From Anthopleura xanthogrammica (taxonomy: Eukaryota > Cnidaria > Anthozoa > Actiniaria > Actiniidae), in NCBI GenBank assembly GCA_964019055.1, contig OZ025219.1, positions 9,955,888 to 10,019,887 of the forward strand: 64,000 nt of DNA. Reading direction: 5' to 3'. Position 1 is the first letter of the stretch. Each line of letters begins with the position of its first letter. The notes beneath the pieces were generated by a model. The model had not been told where the DNA came from. It saw nothing but the letters and a program-made list of their open reading frames with translations, and did no database searches. The position numbers were made by a program, and so were the translations under genes. Of this stretch, positions 55,001 through 64,000 are shown piece after piece.

Positions 55001-57610
55001 CAGGGCTGCATGGGTAAATCTGTCTAATAATTACGTCAATGTACTCTTTCCATTTAGATATATCAAGATGTCTTCCCCTAATCTGAACAACGTACTTGTT
55101 ATTGGTTGTATTATGGTCTATATCGGTGGTATAGTTAGTGGTTGCTATGGTGATGACCTTGTTACAATATGCAAGGTAATACGTGAATGAGATCTGATCA
55201 AAGTCAGGGCATGGCTAACTTACAGATCGAATCCTGAAACAAGGCTGATCTAAGTTAGGAGTCAGCCAACTCACAGATCTGAAATTGAGCGCCAAACAAG
55301 CCTAATTTACAGACATACATGTTACTGTTTGTATATGTAATTGTAAAAATATTCAAAATGTTTTTACTTCTTTGCTGCAGGCAGAGGTCTGGGTAATAAC
55401 GATTGGTTTCACCATGGCATTCGGTGCTTTGTTCAGCAAGACGTGGCGAGTTCATGTGATTTTTTTGAACTCCAACAAAACTACAAAGAGGGTGAGTATT
55501 GCTCAGGTCAATGTCTCTTGTGAAGACTAGCTCAAGAAGCCTCCCACATGGAAACGAGTGATCTTGGGTGCTTAGTAGTCCTCAGCGACACAAGCCCCAT
55601 ATTGGGTCTGCTGGTGATAGCAAAGGGTTAATCATTTACGGCCTAGGGGCCGACTAACCTCTCCCTTGGGCTTCGGCCGAGCTTCCTGATCAGTCTGTAA
55701 ATCCAGGGATAGCGGTGTCGGGGCCGAAATCTACGGCATAGCCGCGTAAATGCTTCGCCCTGCCATACTGCGCTTCAGCACTGGGTCTGGAGGTATGGTC
55801 CTAAATTTATCAGTATCAAGAAAAATAGAAAACAATTCATTGAGCTCAATGAGGAATACTAAATGCGCATGCGTGTAAAAGCTCGCTCGTGACGTCATAC
55901 CGCGCACGCACAGGTTATTGTAACCAATTATGAACAATAACTAATGATATAGTTTCAAAATTAAAGTCGTTTACTCAATTTTTTGCTGTTGCTATAGGTA
56001 ATGATCAGAGACCGGCAGCTGTTTGGTATAGTAGCTGTCTTACTCCTGATTGATCTGCTAATTCTCATTACATGGCATCTAGTGGATCCGCTGACCGAGT
56101 ACAAGTATGAACTGTCACAAGAGGTACATAACATGTTCAATCTTATTCACTCAAATCATACTCATTCAAAACCGCGCGCGCTAGAATGTGGGCACGTGTC
56201 TTCGACTTACCCCACGCGCGCCAAGTATAAAATTGCACGAAAGACCGCACTCTAAGGTTACACTGCTTATGTGCACTCGTGTTTGAAACTCGCCAATCTC
56301 TGCGTAGATTGAGATCATGTTTTACGCGCATATTTTGGGAATCGTTGTTAGCTATCTTGCTTAAAAACCATGCATTTCTTGAAATATTTTCATATTCACG
56401 ATTTTCAGATTATAGGTAATAAAGCGGTAACGCCCTACACCAGACTTTGTGGTGGCAAACATATGGTCGTATGGAAATCTGTTATGTTTGGCTATAAAGG
56501 TATCAGATATATTGTTCTCTCCCTTGCCACGAGTGTTCCTTCCGTGCACTCCAGACTTCCTCGATCCATCAGTAAAAATCAACATTTCAGTTGAGTGTTG
56601 TGTGTTGTAAATAGTGAATGTAGTGGTAGTGTGTGTGGAGCGAACCTCACGGAAGAGCCCCATGAGGAGTGAAGGTTGTAAAATATAACTATATTTATCA
56701 ATATTATCTTTCTAGGCATGTTATTACTGTTTGGAACTTACCTCGCCTGGGAAACACGCAAAGTGCACATTCCAGCGTTGAATGACAGTAAATTGATCGG
56801 CATGTCTGTGTATAACGTGGTTGTCCCTTGTGTTCTTGTTATTCCTATCAAGTTTGCATTGGTAACCAGTCCTGGTGCTTCGTTTGGCTTGACAGCGTTC
56901 CTGACAATTTTCTGCACAACTTTTACTCTGTGCATAGTCTTTGTACCTAAGGTAGGGAATAAAATATGAACATCAGCAGGTATCACGTGGTGTTCACGTG
57001 TTAATATGTCATCCTCACGTGATACTTTTACCATGAGCATAGTATTTGTACCTAAGGTCTGGAAAAGTAGTAAAAATATGATCAGCAGCCATCACGTGAT
57101 AGATACCGGCCACGTTATGTTCACGTGACTGTAGCTATCACGTGTTCACGAGTAATACATCTTCACGTGAGTTATGTCGCAGTTATGTAATTTTCATTTG
57201 TTGTGACCACGACACAAAAATGGTCACATGATCGTAGCAATACACGTTACTAAAAATTATCATGTGACAGTACTGATCAGGTGTCACCCAGTTTGTTGTT
57301 TTATTTTCATAATAAATTGTATTTCATGCACAACTAGAGCTGATAAAATATTTTTCTCGTGATTTTTAGATGATTTTTCTCAGACAAAACGATGGCAACG
57401 ATATCCAAACTTGTGGAGGGAACTCTGTTGCCACGGCAACAGATACGCATCGAGTAAGAGGCAAACAAAATACAAAGACAATACACCCTTTTGGAATATG
57501 GCATGTTATTTGATCATGTTTCTTATATTTTTCAGCGTCAACAAACAGCTGGCGGTGGAGGTGTATTGTCGAAAACAGAACCCGAGAACAGGGATCCAAC
57601 TGTTCAATAA
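49021..57610 (+). CDS. GABBR2-like: GABA-B receptor subunit 2-like class C GPCR (16 exons)
   Basis: A plasma-membrane receptor with a Venus-flytrap ectodomain and seven helices. Exons: 49021-49260, 50513-50650, 50910-51182, 51281-51346, 52191-52388, 52669-52908, 52979-53042, 53474-53557, 54003-54153, 55058-55175, 55381-55491, 55998-56123, 56409-56499, 56716-56951, 57370-57453, 57536-57610; 764 residues in frame. A signal peptide covers about residues 1-25. The flytrap has GPGCSKAAM and SSPLLSNKK. There is no cysteine-rich domain, as in GABA-B. The helices carry GBR2-type landmarks: IKMSSPNLNN, FGALFSKTWRVH, LIDLLILITWHLVDPL, LAWETRKVHIPALNDSK, TLCIVFVPK. Several GABA contacts of GBR1 are replaced (Ser to Lys in GCSK, His to Asn in FRTNPS, Trp to Arg in SGRNDDNW). 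The tail is about 52 residues without a coiled coil. It could be a cnidarian-specific paralogue rather than a strict orthologue. Confidence 0.9.
50305..50460 (+). mobile_element. tRNA-derived SINE
   Basis: GTGTGACTCGCCTCTCGCCA, then the B-box-like GGGTTCGAATTCC and GCTGGTTCTCTCC match the SINE at 7690-7870. Intron 1 of the receptor gene, ending about 50 bp before exon 2. Confidence 0.75.
50680..50872. mobile_element. Foldback MITE, 'CAGACCACGTGTCATTC' family
   Basis: TTTTCCCATTTCAGACCACG...TGTCATTC and GAATGACACGTGGTCTGAAA...TGGGAAA are inverted arms; the centre includes TTTGTTTGGTGGTTGTATCC. It lies between receptor exons 2 and 3, ending about 40 bp before exon 3. Confidence 0.92.
51400..52160. 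repeat. CAT/TAT trinucleotide tract with higher-order units
   Basis: About 750 bp of CATCATCATTATCACCACCA-type repeat with longer internal units (TATCATGTATCATCATTATC recurs). It occupies intron 4 and ends some 30 bp before receptor exon 5. All long His/Ile/Ser frames here are artefacts. Confidence 0.95.
52440..52612. mobile_element. Foldback MITE, 'CAGACCACGTGTCATTC' family
   Basis: GGGCGTAATGTTTTCTCATT on the left and AATGGGAAAACATTACGCC on the right; intron 5 of the receptor gene. Confidence 0.92.
53598..53785. mobile_element. Foldback MITE, 'CAGACCACGTGTCATTC' family
   Basis: TTTGCCCATTTCAGATCACG and CGTGGTCTGAAATGGGAAAA, with the shared GTATCATTTCTTTGTTTAAT centre; intron 8 of the receptor gene, directly next to the following element. 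Confidence 0.9.
53786..53935. mobile_element. Foldback MITE, 'AGTCCCCTTCACAGTTCCCTG' family
   Basis: TAGTCTCCTTCACAATTCCC and TGCAGGGAACTGTGAAAGAG form the arms, with TTTGCATCGAAGCGAGACGA inside; second copy of the element at 33428-33646. Confidence 0.85.
54810..54881 (+). tRNA. tRNA-like gene, anticodon AGT (Thr), possible pseudogene
   Basis: The acceptor arms GTCCTTG and CAAGGGC pair over seven positions (one T-G). The D stem is GTGT/ACAC around AGTGGTTA, the T arm GTGGG/CCTGC encloses TTCGATT, and the discriminator is A. The A box (TAGTGTAGTGG) and B box (GGTTCGATTCC) are canonical, and TTTTT about 10 bp downstream would terminate Pol III. The anticodon stem has one A-A mismatch at its base, so it may be inactive or SINE-related. 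Intron 9 of the receptor gene, same strand. Confidence 0.6.
55195..55275. repeat. 57-bp repeat unit, single copy plus fragment
   Basis: AAGTCAGGGCATGGCTAACT, TACAGATCGAATCCTGAAAC and CTGATCTAAGTTAGGAGTCA match the unit at 28610-28985. Confidence 0.8.
55640..55815. mobile_element. Dispersed GC-rich repeat, copy 2
   Basis: GGGGCCGACTAACCTCTCCC, GCTTCGGCCGAGCTTCCTGA, ATAGCGGTGTCGGGG and CTTCAGCACTGGGTCTGGAG, parallel to 29490-29675. Intron 11 of the receptor gene. Confidence 0.7.
56508..56665 (+). mobile_element. Dispersed SINE-like repeat (second copy)
   Basis: TTGTTCTCTCCCTTGCCACG, GTTGAGTGTTGTGTGTTGTA and AATAGTGAATGTAGTGGTAG match 14860-15010. Intron 13 of the receptor gene, starting 8 bp after the exon. 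Confidence 0.65.
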
Positions 57611-57666
57611 GGACAAATTTTCTATTAATTATCTGATTATCAACAAATTACTAAAATAATCATCGC

Positions 57667-57816
57667 TATAGACCCCTTTCACATGATGTCAAAGAAGCTC
57701 AATTTCGAGGACCAAAAAGAGGAATTTCAATCTCCTGAGAACCGACAGTCCTGAGAACCATTGTTCGGTCCTCTAAGATTTAATAGTTTCATTCCAACGT
57801 TCTGCAAGGGTCTATA
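57667..57816. mobile_element. Foldback MITE, TATAGACCC family
   Basis: TATAGACCCCTTTCACATGA on the left, GTTCTGCAAGGGTCTATA on the right, with AAAGAAGCTCAATTTCGAGG inside. It lies in the presumed 3' UTR region of the receptor gene. Confidence 0.8.
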
Positions 57817-58504
57817 TCGATGTAATAAATTCTCATAATCGTAAAACCAAATTTACATGTTTTGATGGTAAAAATTCTCAAAGTCGTCCTTCATTAGGAA
57901 CTTAAGGGAGTGCGAGCAGACTTTCCTTACCCCTCCCCACTGCATACAAATTTTCTTCTCTAAGAGGGGGAGGGGTACGTACACAAAATGCCATTTTCTT
58001 TAATATTATTTCTTTGCTCATTAAAAGGTTCGAATACAAATATTAACATGGATGGCACTTCAAACATCTTATCATCAAAGGAATGCCAGATATGATATAT
58101 AGGATATAGATAACATTCCACCCAAGTATTTGGGTCTCTAAAAATCTTGTACATATTTTCACTGGAGCTAATAAATTGTTAAAGTAATTATTACTGCTTC
58201 TTTTCTATTAATTTTGTGTCGTGAGGATTTGCTCAAAGTCGACCTTTCTGAGACTCACAGAGTCACGAGCGAAGCAAATGTGTCAATTGGATTCAAATGG
58301 CACCTGAGTGAGCTGGATGTTAAACAAGCCAATATGTTCTACAACTGCCCACCAAAGAATTAAATGTACACAAACTGTCAGAATAAAAAATTCTTGTGAA
58401 ATATGTAGTCCTCTTTGATCAGCCGAGGGGTTGGGAGTTCCTGATCCTCCTTGTTTTGTTTGTTTACAAAAGTGTAGCGAACAAACCTGTGGCCCTCATT
58501 CCAT

Positions 58505-58680
58505 GATCGAATTTGGAATTTAGAAGTTGATATTTGTGGAGGGAGGAAAACCAGAGACAAACCTTTGAAGCACAGGAGAGAAGCAATAGAAACTCTCCTC
58601 ACACACGACGACGAGCCCAGCAGGACTCGAACCCAGGTTGCATAGGTGAGAGGCAAACATTCTCACCACTAGGCCACCCA
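58505..58680 (-). mobile_element. tRNA-derived SINE, minus orientation
   Basis: Reverse body (GAATTTGGAATTTAGAAGTT, GGAGGGAGGAAAACCAGAGA), then the reversed B box GGACTCGAACCC and a reversed A-box region ending CACTAGGCCACCCATGC. Confidence 0.82.
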
Positions 58681-58857
58681 TGCTTCACTAACCAACATTA
58701 AGATAAATAGATAATTACATGACAATCAATTTTATTGATCTTTCAGTGCTTTAATTCTTTTCTTTTCTTAAGTGCTCACATGTGATGACAAGCTTGATTA
58801 ATGGTTTCTCATCTAAGTGGTGTTTTCAATCTATTAATCAGCCATCAGCTGATTTTA

Positions 58858-59018
58858 TAGAGCAGTTTTCGTATGACTATGAAAAACTTATGGCATAGGC
58901 CACGCCTTGCCCTCACCGAGTCAGTACCATACCATGTATGAAAACATTCAACGTTTGGTGCCATGTCCAAGCTGTAACTGTACCGTGACTTTTCACACTC
59001 ATACAAAATCTACTCTAT
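58858..59018. mobile_element. TAGAGCAG/CACGGCACGG foldback MITE copy
   Basis: TAGAGCAGTTTTCGTATGACT to CTCATACAAAATCTACTCTA, with a CCG-rich but partly mutated interior. Confidence 0.82.
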
Positions 59019-59201
59019 GCAAAGAAAAATGTGCAGTAATTGAATTCACACAGTGCTGGATAATCAAATGAACAAAATATCTAATATCAAAAAACTAAAA
59101 CATGTTCTTACATATGGATTGGGGGTTTTACTCAATAATTTTCAAAATACGAATAATAAATAATAATCATTGAGACCTACAAATACTACAAGATATCACA
59201 A

Positions 59202-59385
59202 TAGACCTAATCAGCTAACACGTTACTATGTACGTTTCTAGCCAATTCAAAACCTCTGGGAATAAGATTCTTTGTCTGTTGTATTTTGATATCACATGGA
59301 AAACTTTTCAAACAAAAGTTCTTATTCCCAGAGGTTTTGAATTGGGTGGAAAGGTACATAGCAACGCGTTTGCCGATTAGGTCTA
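59202..59385. mobile_element. Foldback MITE, TAGACCTAATC arms
   Basis: TAGACCTAATCAGCTAACAC and GCCGATTAGGTCTA are the ends; inner arms CCAATTCAAAACCTCTGGGA and TCCCAGAGGTTTTGAATTGG match exactly. One copy in the window. Confidence 0.88.
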
Positions 59386-59651
59386 TATACTTTGATAAAA
59401 AATTCTATTAATAATTTACAAGATGTGAAACTAATTTTCAAACCATGAACATTGTTGGATTTTCAATCATACTTTATAAATTAACTATTTACAATTTAAA
59501 TTGCAGACTGGAAATGATCAAAATATTCTCACAAGAAGCTGTTTGATATTCCATTCTACACATTGTTGATCATCAAACATTATACTAGAAGAAAACTTCA
59601 TGCCAATCTTCTTCCCCGGATCTTATCTAAGATAGCAAACATTGCATATAG

Positions 59652-59840
59652 ATCTCTTTATCTTGGGCGCAATGTATTCCCATTTCAGACCACGTGTCAT
59701 TCCCTTGAGAATAAGGTTCTTTGTTTGAGTTGTATCCATATTTATTTGTTTTCTCAAGCGCAACTGTTAGACTATAAAATGATACTCTAGAGAATGACAC
59801 CTGGTCTGAAATAGGGAAACATTACACCCAAGCTAAAGAG
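59652..59840. mobile_element. Foldback MITE, 'CAGACCACGTGTCATTC' family
   Basis: CTTGGGCGCAATGTATTCCC and CAGACCACGTGTCATTCCC on the left; GAATGACACCTGGTCTGAAA and AACATTACACCCAAG on the right. Confidence 0.92.
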
Positions 59841-60064
59841 GTGCATTGTGGTCTAGCTTGGGAACAAACATCTTTTGTTCAACATGTCTTGTATGGTGTT
59901 GTTTATACCTAAGCCAGACCACAATGCACCCTGTTTATTGAACTCGGAAATGATAGTGAAAAAGGCACATTGCTGTATGGCTTGGGTACAAATATCTTTT
60001 GTTCAACATCAACTCGCCTTATATTTTGGTTTTTGTACCCAAGCTAGACCACAATGCATCCTGT
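59841..60064. mobile_element. Two adjacent 'TCTAGCTTGGGTACAAACA' foldback copies
   Basis: 59841-59937 runs from GCATTGTGGTCTAGCTTGGG to AAGCCAGACCACAATGCACC. 59965-60064 is a second, less regular copy ending AGCTAGACCACAATGCATCC. They directly abut the previous MITE. Confidence 0.82.
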
Positions 60065-60145
60065 TTATCAAACCCAGAAAAAGCCTATTGTTTTCAATTT
60101 AAAGGTACTTCTGTCTACTGGATATTGGGTTTGATAATTCACTTG

Positions 60146-62785
60146 TTAGAATTCTCCTCCAGGGAACTGTACTTCAAATACCTCTGGGTGATGTCGATGA
60201 AAATCTCCCAGCAAGCGTTCCTTTGTCTTGATGGACATTGTAAGGTCACCAACAATACGACTCAACAAATTATTCAAGCTTTTTTTCGTCATGTTTTCTT
60301 TCTGCTGTTCATATCTGCTGAGGGTAACTCTTCTACAAGCTGATAATGCTAGGATAGGATTATCTACACCTTGTTGAAATGATGTCAGGTGGCGCTTGAC
60401 TTCTAGTTTGATATTTGATGTAATGTGGAACAGTTTCTCATTTTCTGAAATCATCACTAAGAGAAGTGACTCAGTCATCTCCTATAATAATTACAATCAA
60501 TAGAAAATTATTAATAACACTGACGGCAAAAGAAAATGATTCTGATTTTGTTGGGTGATGTATTTGCAACAAAATCTAAGTTTCTCAGTTTTCATGAACA
60601 AAGAGTACTTTGGTATTTTTTAATTCATTAACATGTTTTAAGAGAACACTAGACCCTGTGAAAAAAATTGAATTAAAAAAGTTGCTGAAACTTAGACTTG
60701 GCTCCCTTGAGATATGATGATGATGATAATGATGATGACAATGATGATGATGTTGACAATGATGATGATATTGGTCATGACAATGAAGAAGTTGATGATC
60801 AAGACAATGATGATGGTGGTGACGATGATGATGGTCATGACAATGACAATGATGATGACGATGGTGTTGACAATGATGATGATATTGGTGATGACAATGA
60901 AGAAGTTGATGATCAAGACAATGATGATGACGATGGTGTTGACAATGATGATGATATTGGTGATGACAATGAAGAAGTTGATGATCAAGATAATGATGGT
61001 GGTGACGATGATGATGGTCATGACAATGATGATGACGATGGTGTTGATGATGGTCATGACAATGATGATGATGACAATGATGGTCACTATTGATAAATAT
61101 AAATACATAGCACTAGTAATAATAATAATAATAATAATAACAATAATAATAATAATAATAAAGGTTAATATCATGAAGTACTTTTCTGATGTAAAATGTA
61201 ATCTACTCACATGATCTTGAACGGATGATGGAAGCATTCCATTTGCAAAAATCCTACATAAATATTTCTTCCTCTGTTCCGCTGATATCCTTGCCTGGGA
61301 GATCAAACTCTTTTGGAAGAAATTCAGCAGCCTTTTTAAATGCTCTTGCCTGTTCTCAGGCATCAACAGAATTAACAATCTCAGCGCACTGATCATAACC
61401 TTCTTTCTCGTCTTCAAAAGCTGCATAATTCCCTCAAGAAGTCCAACAAACTTTGCTGGAATAAGTGAATCAGTCAATGATCCATAGAGTTTAGCCAAGG
61501 AATTGGAAATCCCTGCTTCCGTGATTACTACCTTGTTGTGGAACTCAAACCCTGATGCCTGTGGTAATGGATACTCTCTTAATGCATTGAAACATTCTAC
61601 AGCAGCTTGCTTCCAAATGCTGTCCCGACCTCTCCTTCCACCTCTCAGTTCACAAGATGAATCAATACTTGAAGATGAATCATTTAAAGACTTTACAAGT
61701 CTGTCGTAAGGGTTATTCGCTAATTCTATTTCATGTAAGAATTGATCTGATTCAGATGGAATAAGTATGTCTTCAAGGTAGGAAACGTCTACTAACTTGA
61801 GTAAACTGGACAAAGTTACTTCAAGCCAGATTTCCCTGTAGATATTTGGTGGATAAACAATTTGTTCTGCTTGTGCAGCAACCTTTGCCTTCCTGTAAAA
61901 TTAAAATTAACAATTACCAAATAAAAAAAGGGAATAATGCAAAAAAAAACTAGCTACCCATTAGAACTGACGTATCCATCACAGGCTACACCACATGTGA
62001 CCCAGTGTGGTGGATCTGTGATATAACCTGTATGATAGGTACTAATGAACCATGAATCATCTAATCAACACCTGAACATAGTGCTAGCCATTAGAACTAA
62101 GCACACCTATATCAACGTCTTAACAATAATTAATTCTTTCTTACTTGTTATTGTTAATAAGACTCCTTCGTCTTATCTTCCTCGGTGTCTCTATTAAAGC
62201 ATTTAGATAATCCCCTCCTTTAAAGCCACTCGAACCTCCAAAACTCTTCCTTCTCTTACGCCTAGCTTCGTTATCATTCTGATCATTACCAGCCATATTT
62301 TCCTTTGTTGATGAATCCAGTTCTTCCGTGTTTGAACACGTAGCAACTGACCTTCTTTTTGAGGATCGTTTGTGCACATTCCACCTATCCAGACTCAGCC
62401 TTTTCTTCTTCTTTTCTGGTCTTTCACTGTTCTTAGATTCTATAATTCGTTCTTGGTTTTCAACAAAACGATACAAGTGATTTCCATTTCTCTCGAATGA
62501 GTCTTTCTTTCCTTCGTTGCTCAAAGTAACGCTTTCAATCACTCGAGACTCCAATAAAAACTGACCAAGGGACTTCACTTGGACTTTAGAGGGATCACTA
62601 ACGAGCTCAGGATGGCTAACCACGTAGTTCTGTAGCTCTTCTACGACTTCACTTCCCTTAAAACAATTCTCAAACGTTTGTAGTTTCCATCTTCTTTTCC
62701 TTGGCTCCAAATTCGACTTCAAGTTTTCAACAAGATTGTTCCAAATTTTTGTAGCTTTGAACGGTTCAGATGCGCTGAAGCTCAT
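60146..62785 (-). CDS. DEPDC7: DEP domain-containing protein 7 homologue (3 exons, 552 residues)
   Basis: Probable cytoplasmic signalling adaptor; the vertebrate protein is poorly characterised. Exons 62145-62785, 61211-61892 and 60146-60481 join in phases 2 and 0. Residues about 8-110 form a DEP domain: KATKIWNNLVENL, KRRWKLQTFENCFKGSEVVE, LLESRVIESV and HLYRFVE. A Lys/Arg/Ser-rich linker (KKKKRLSLDR and RRKRRKSFGG) may be a nuclear signal. The C-terminal helical part matches DEPDC7 in order: LLKLVDVSYLEDIL, WKQAAVECFNALREYP, ALRLLILLMPENRQEHLKRL, IFANGMLPSSVQDH, LLGDFHRHHPEVF. Human DEPDC7 has 511 residues; the excess lies in the basic linker. Confidence 0.93.
60712..61095. repeat. GAT microsatellite with higher-order units
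   Basis: Imperfect GAT/GAC repeats; GAAGAAGTTGATGATCAAGA recurs about three times as a longer unit. DEPDC7 intron 2. Long Asp-rich or Met-rich frames on the plus strand are artefacts. Confidence 0.93.
61112..61166. repeat. TAA microsatellite
   Basis: About 18 TAA units, two changed to CAA; DEPDC7 intron 2, close to exon 2. Confidence 0.95.
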
Positions 62786-63274
62786 CTTGGAGATAGTTTT
62801 ACTTCGAAGGAACGTGAAGGTTTAAAGAAAAGGCCTCATACCTGAAGAGTTTCAGCGAAGAAACATTAGAATCAAGAGAAGAGACGCGTAAAGTTCAAAT
62901 CAACCGCCATTTTTTGACTTCGAAGGAAGTGGACGAGTGGGAGACTAAGGCGACTAGAACCAGTCCTTCCCTTTAATTCATAAACACAGGAAACCCAGTT
63001 ACAATTTGATCAAAAAAAGAGAGATATTTCATTCATTATTACATTAGGGACTCAGTATACGTGCTTCGGCTATCCTAAATAATAAACCGGAGGTGGTGAC
63101 GAGCGGGTAGCTTCTGCAGAGTGTTGGTGCGCATCGCGCATTGCTGGGGGGAGAGGTGGTTGGGGCGAGTTCCGGAACCGTCGTCCTTTAGACCCAGTAT
63201 TTTATGCTTTGATTAGTAGGAATTTAGCCTGCGTAGTGGCCCAAAAGGAATGGGGGGAGGGAGGAGGCGGAGCA

Positions 63275-63390
63275 ACAAAATCGTGCATTCTTGCGTAACA
63301 TTGTTGAGTTGTAAATTGCAGAACGATGTTGATCTATTACCACCCCGTACGCAACTTGTTGCGCAACAAAAATCGGTGTCAAGTGACCAT
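63275..63390. mobile_element. TTGTTGCGCAACA foldback family fragment
   Basis: AACAAAATCGTGCATTCTTG, AACATTGTTGAGTTGTAAAT and CAACTTGTTGCGCAACAAAA resemble 6640-6895. Confidence 0.65.
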
Positions 63391-63399
63391 AGCAAGATG

Positions 63400-63480
63400 A
63401 GTCTCCCTTTACCTTAGTGGTAAAGCATCCGACCGTTATCAGGAAGGTCACGGGTTTGATTCCTGTCAGGTGGACTTGGA
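63400..63480 (+). mobile_element. tRNA-derived SINE head
   Basis: A-box-like TTACCTTAGTGGTAAAGCATC and B-box-like GGGTTTGATTCC sit at tRNA spacing. The anticodon arm does not fold into five pairs and the acceptor arm has a mismatch, so this is a tRNA-derived element rather than a working tRNA gene. Confidence 0.55.
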
Positions 63481-63946
63481 CGCAACTGGATCATCATCTA
63501 TGCTGTGGTTGGATGGTCGGTTTGCCTTATATACATTTTTCGTGAATAAGAATGAAGGGGGGGGGGGGGGGGTACAATTTTAATTGAGACATAGTTACGG
63601 GGGGTACAAATTGTCCTTAATATTTCATCCAGAAAATCACCGCCCGATCGGTCCCTAATGTAAGGCTTTATCATATGTTTCGTGTTGCTGAAAGTTCTCT
63701 CAAATATTCTTCTTGATGTAAATCATTTTAAAGCATCATAGGTTCTTGGCTTGTTCTTTTGAGAAGATATCGTAGAAACGTTGCGTGACGACGTGACGAC
63801 CCTAAGAACGTCTGCAAAGGAGGCTACCCACCCTGAAGAAAATCCTGGATCGGCCGTTGATTAGGTCATCACGTGATGCACATCACGCGATGTTTTTATT
63901 CCTCCAGGTTCAGATTGCACCTCGAAGTGTCACGAACTAATAAAAG

Positions 63947-64000
63947 ATGGCGACTGGTCGATCTCCTCCTTCATCAGACGAGCAGTTCACTCGTGGCCGT
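63947..64000 (+). CDS. Possible start of a further gene, cut by the window edge
   Basis: ATGG in a good initiation context (AAAAGATGG) opens a frame to the window end: MATGRSPPSSDEQFTRGR. Eighteen residues are too few to identify. Its position about 1.2 kb upstream of and divergent from DEPDC7 makes a first coding exon plausible. Confidence 0.35.
   Translation, partial: MATGRSPPSSDEQFTRGR

Larger units (their letters stand above)
57817..60145. other. Convergent intergenic region between the receptor and DEPDC7 genes
   Basis: Both genes end towards this 2.3-kb stretch. It contains one SINE, five foldback elements (listed) and no supported exon. Confidence 0.6.
62786..63946. promoter_or_regulatory. 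Upstream region of DEPDC7 and of a possible divergent gene
   Basis: Contains the DEPDC7 5' UTR/promoter side and, further right, repeats: a TTGTTGCGCAACA fragment (63275-63390), a SINE head (63400-63480) and a G run of about 16 (63556-63571). No TATA box was identified. Confidence 0.45.

Noticed and set aside
61093..61210. Continuation of DEPDC7 exon 2 into a poly-Ile/Val tail
   Set aside because: Read-through past the GTGAGT donor at 61210 into the TAA and GAT repeats; exon 3 at 60146-60481 gives the expected C terminus.
60698..61214. Asp-rich and Met-rich plus-strand frames
   Set aside because: GAT microsatellite in DEPDC7 intron 2.

Overview
The window is metazoan nuclear DNA with many short exons, GT-AG introns of roughly 80 bp to 5 kb, many foldback MITEs, tRNA-derived SINEs and long microsatellites. 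Protein similarity, intron density and repeat style suggest an anthozoan cnidarian, possibly a sea anemone such as Nematostella. That is inference: no marker gene fixes the species. No virus, phage, bacterial operon or CRISPR array is present.

Layout. 1-840 is the end of a 119-bp satellite. 3362-26879 (minus) is a 39-exon gene whose phases close exactly to 1224 codons plus stop. It encodes a KASH protein with an N-terminal EF-hand-like region, a long coiled coil, an IRAG/LRMP (MRVI1)-like segment, one transmembrane helix and a short luminal tail ending RPPV. 28334-38973 (plus) is a complete 15-exon glutamate carboxypeptidase II/NAALADase with all five zinc ligands. It also carries a tandem pair of 91-bp exons in identical phase, 74 bp apart, of which only one can be used in frame. 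41169-47171 holds three paralogues of a family I do not recognise; two start with an N-myristoylation signal. 49021-57610 (plus) is a 16-exon GABA-B receptor subunit 2-like class C GPCR with a short tail. 60146-62785 (minus) is a three-exon DEPDC7 homologue. A possible first exon of another gene starts at 63947 (plus) and runs off the window.

Repeats. At least nine foldback families and two or three SINE-like families lie between or inside the genes. Many introns carry microsatellites, including about 88 pure copies of AGGGC at 8.2-8.7 kb and about 55 copies of a 37-bp unit at 36.7-38.8 kb. In two genes a tandem duplication copied an exon end together with its splice donor.

The genes are not an operon and no shared pathway is evident. 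The KASH protein would link the nuclear envelope or ER to the cytoskeleton, the NAALADase would trim C-terminal glutamate from extracellular peptides, and the GABA-B-like receptor would act at the plasma membrane. Exon boundaries were read by eye from splice consensus, phase and protein similarity; boundaries of repeats are approximate.
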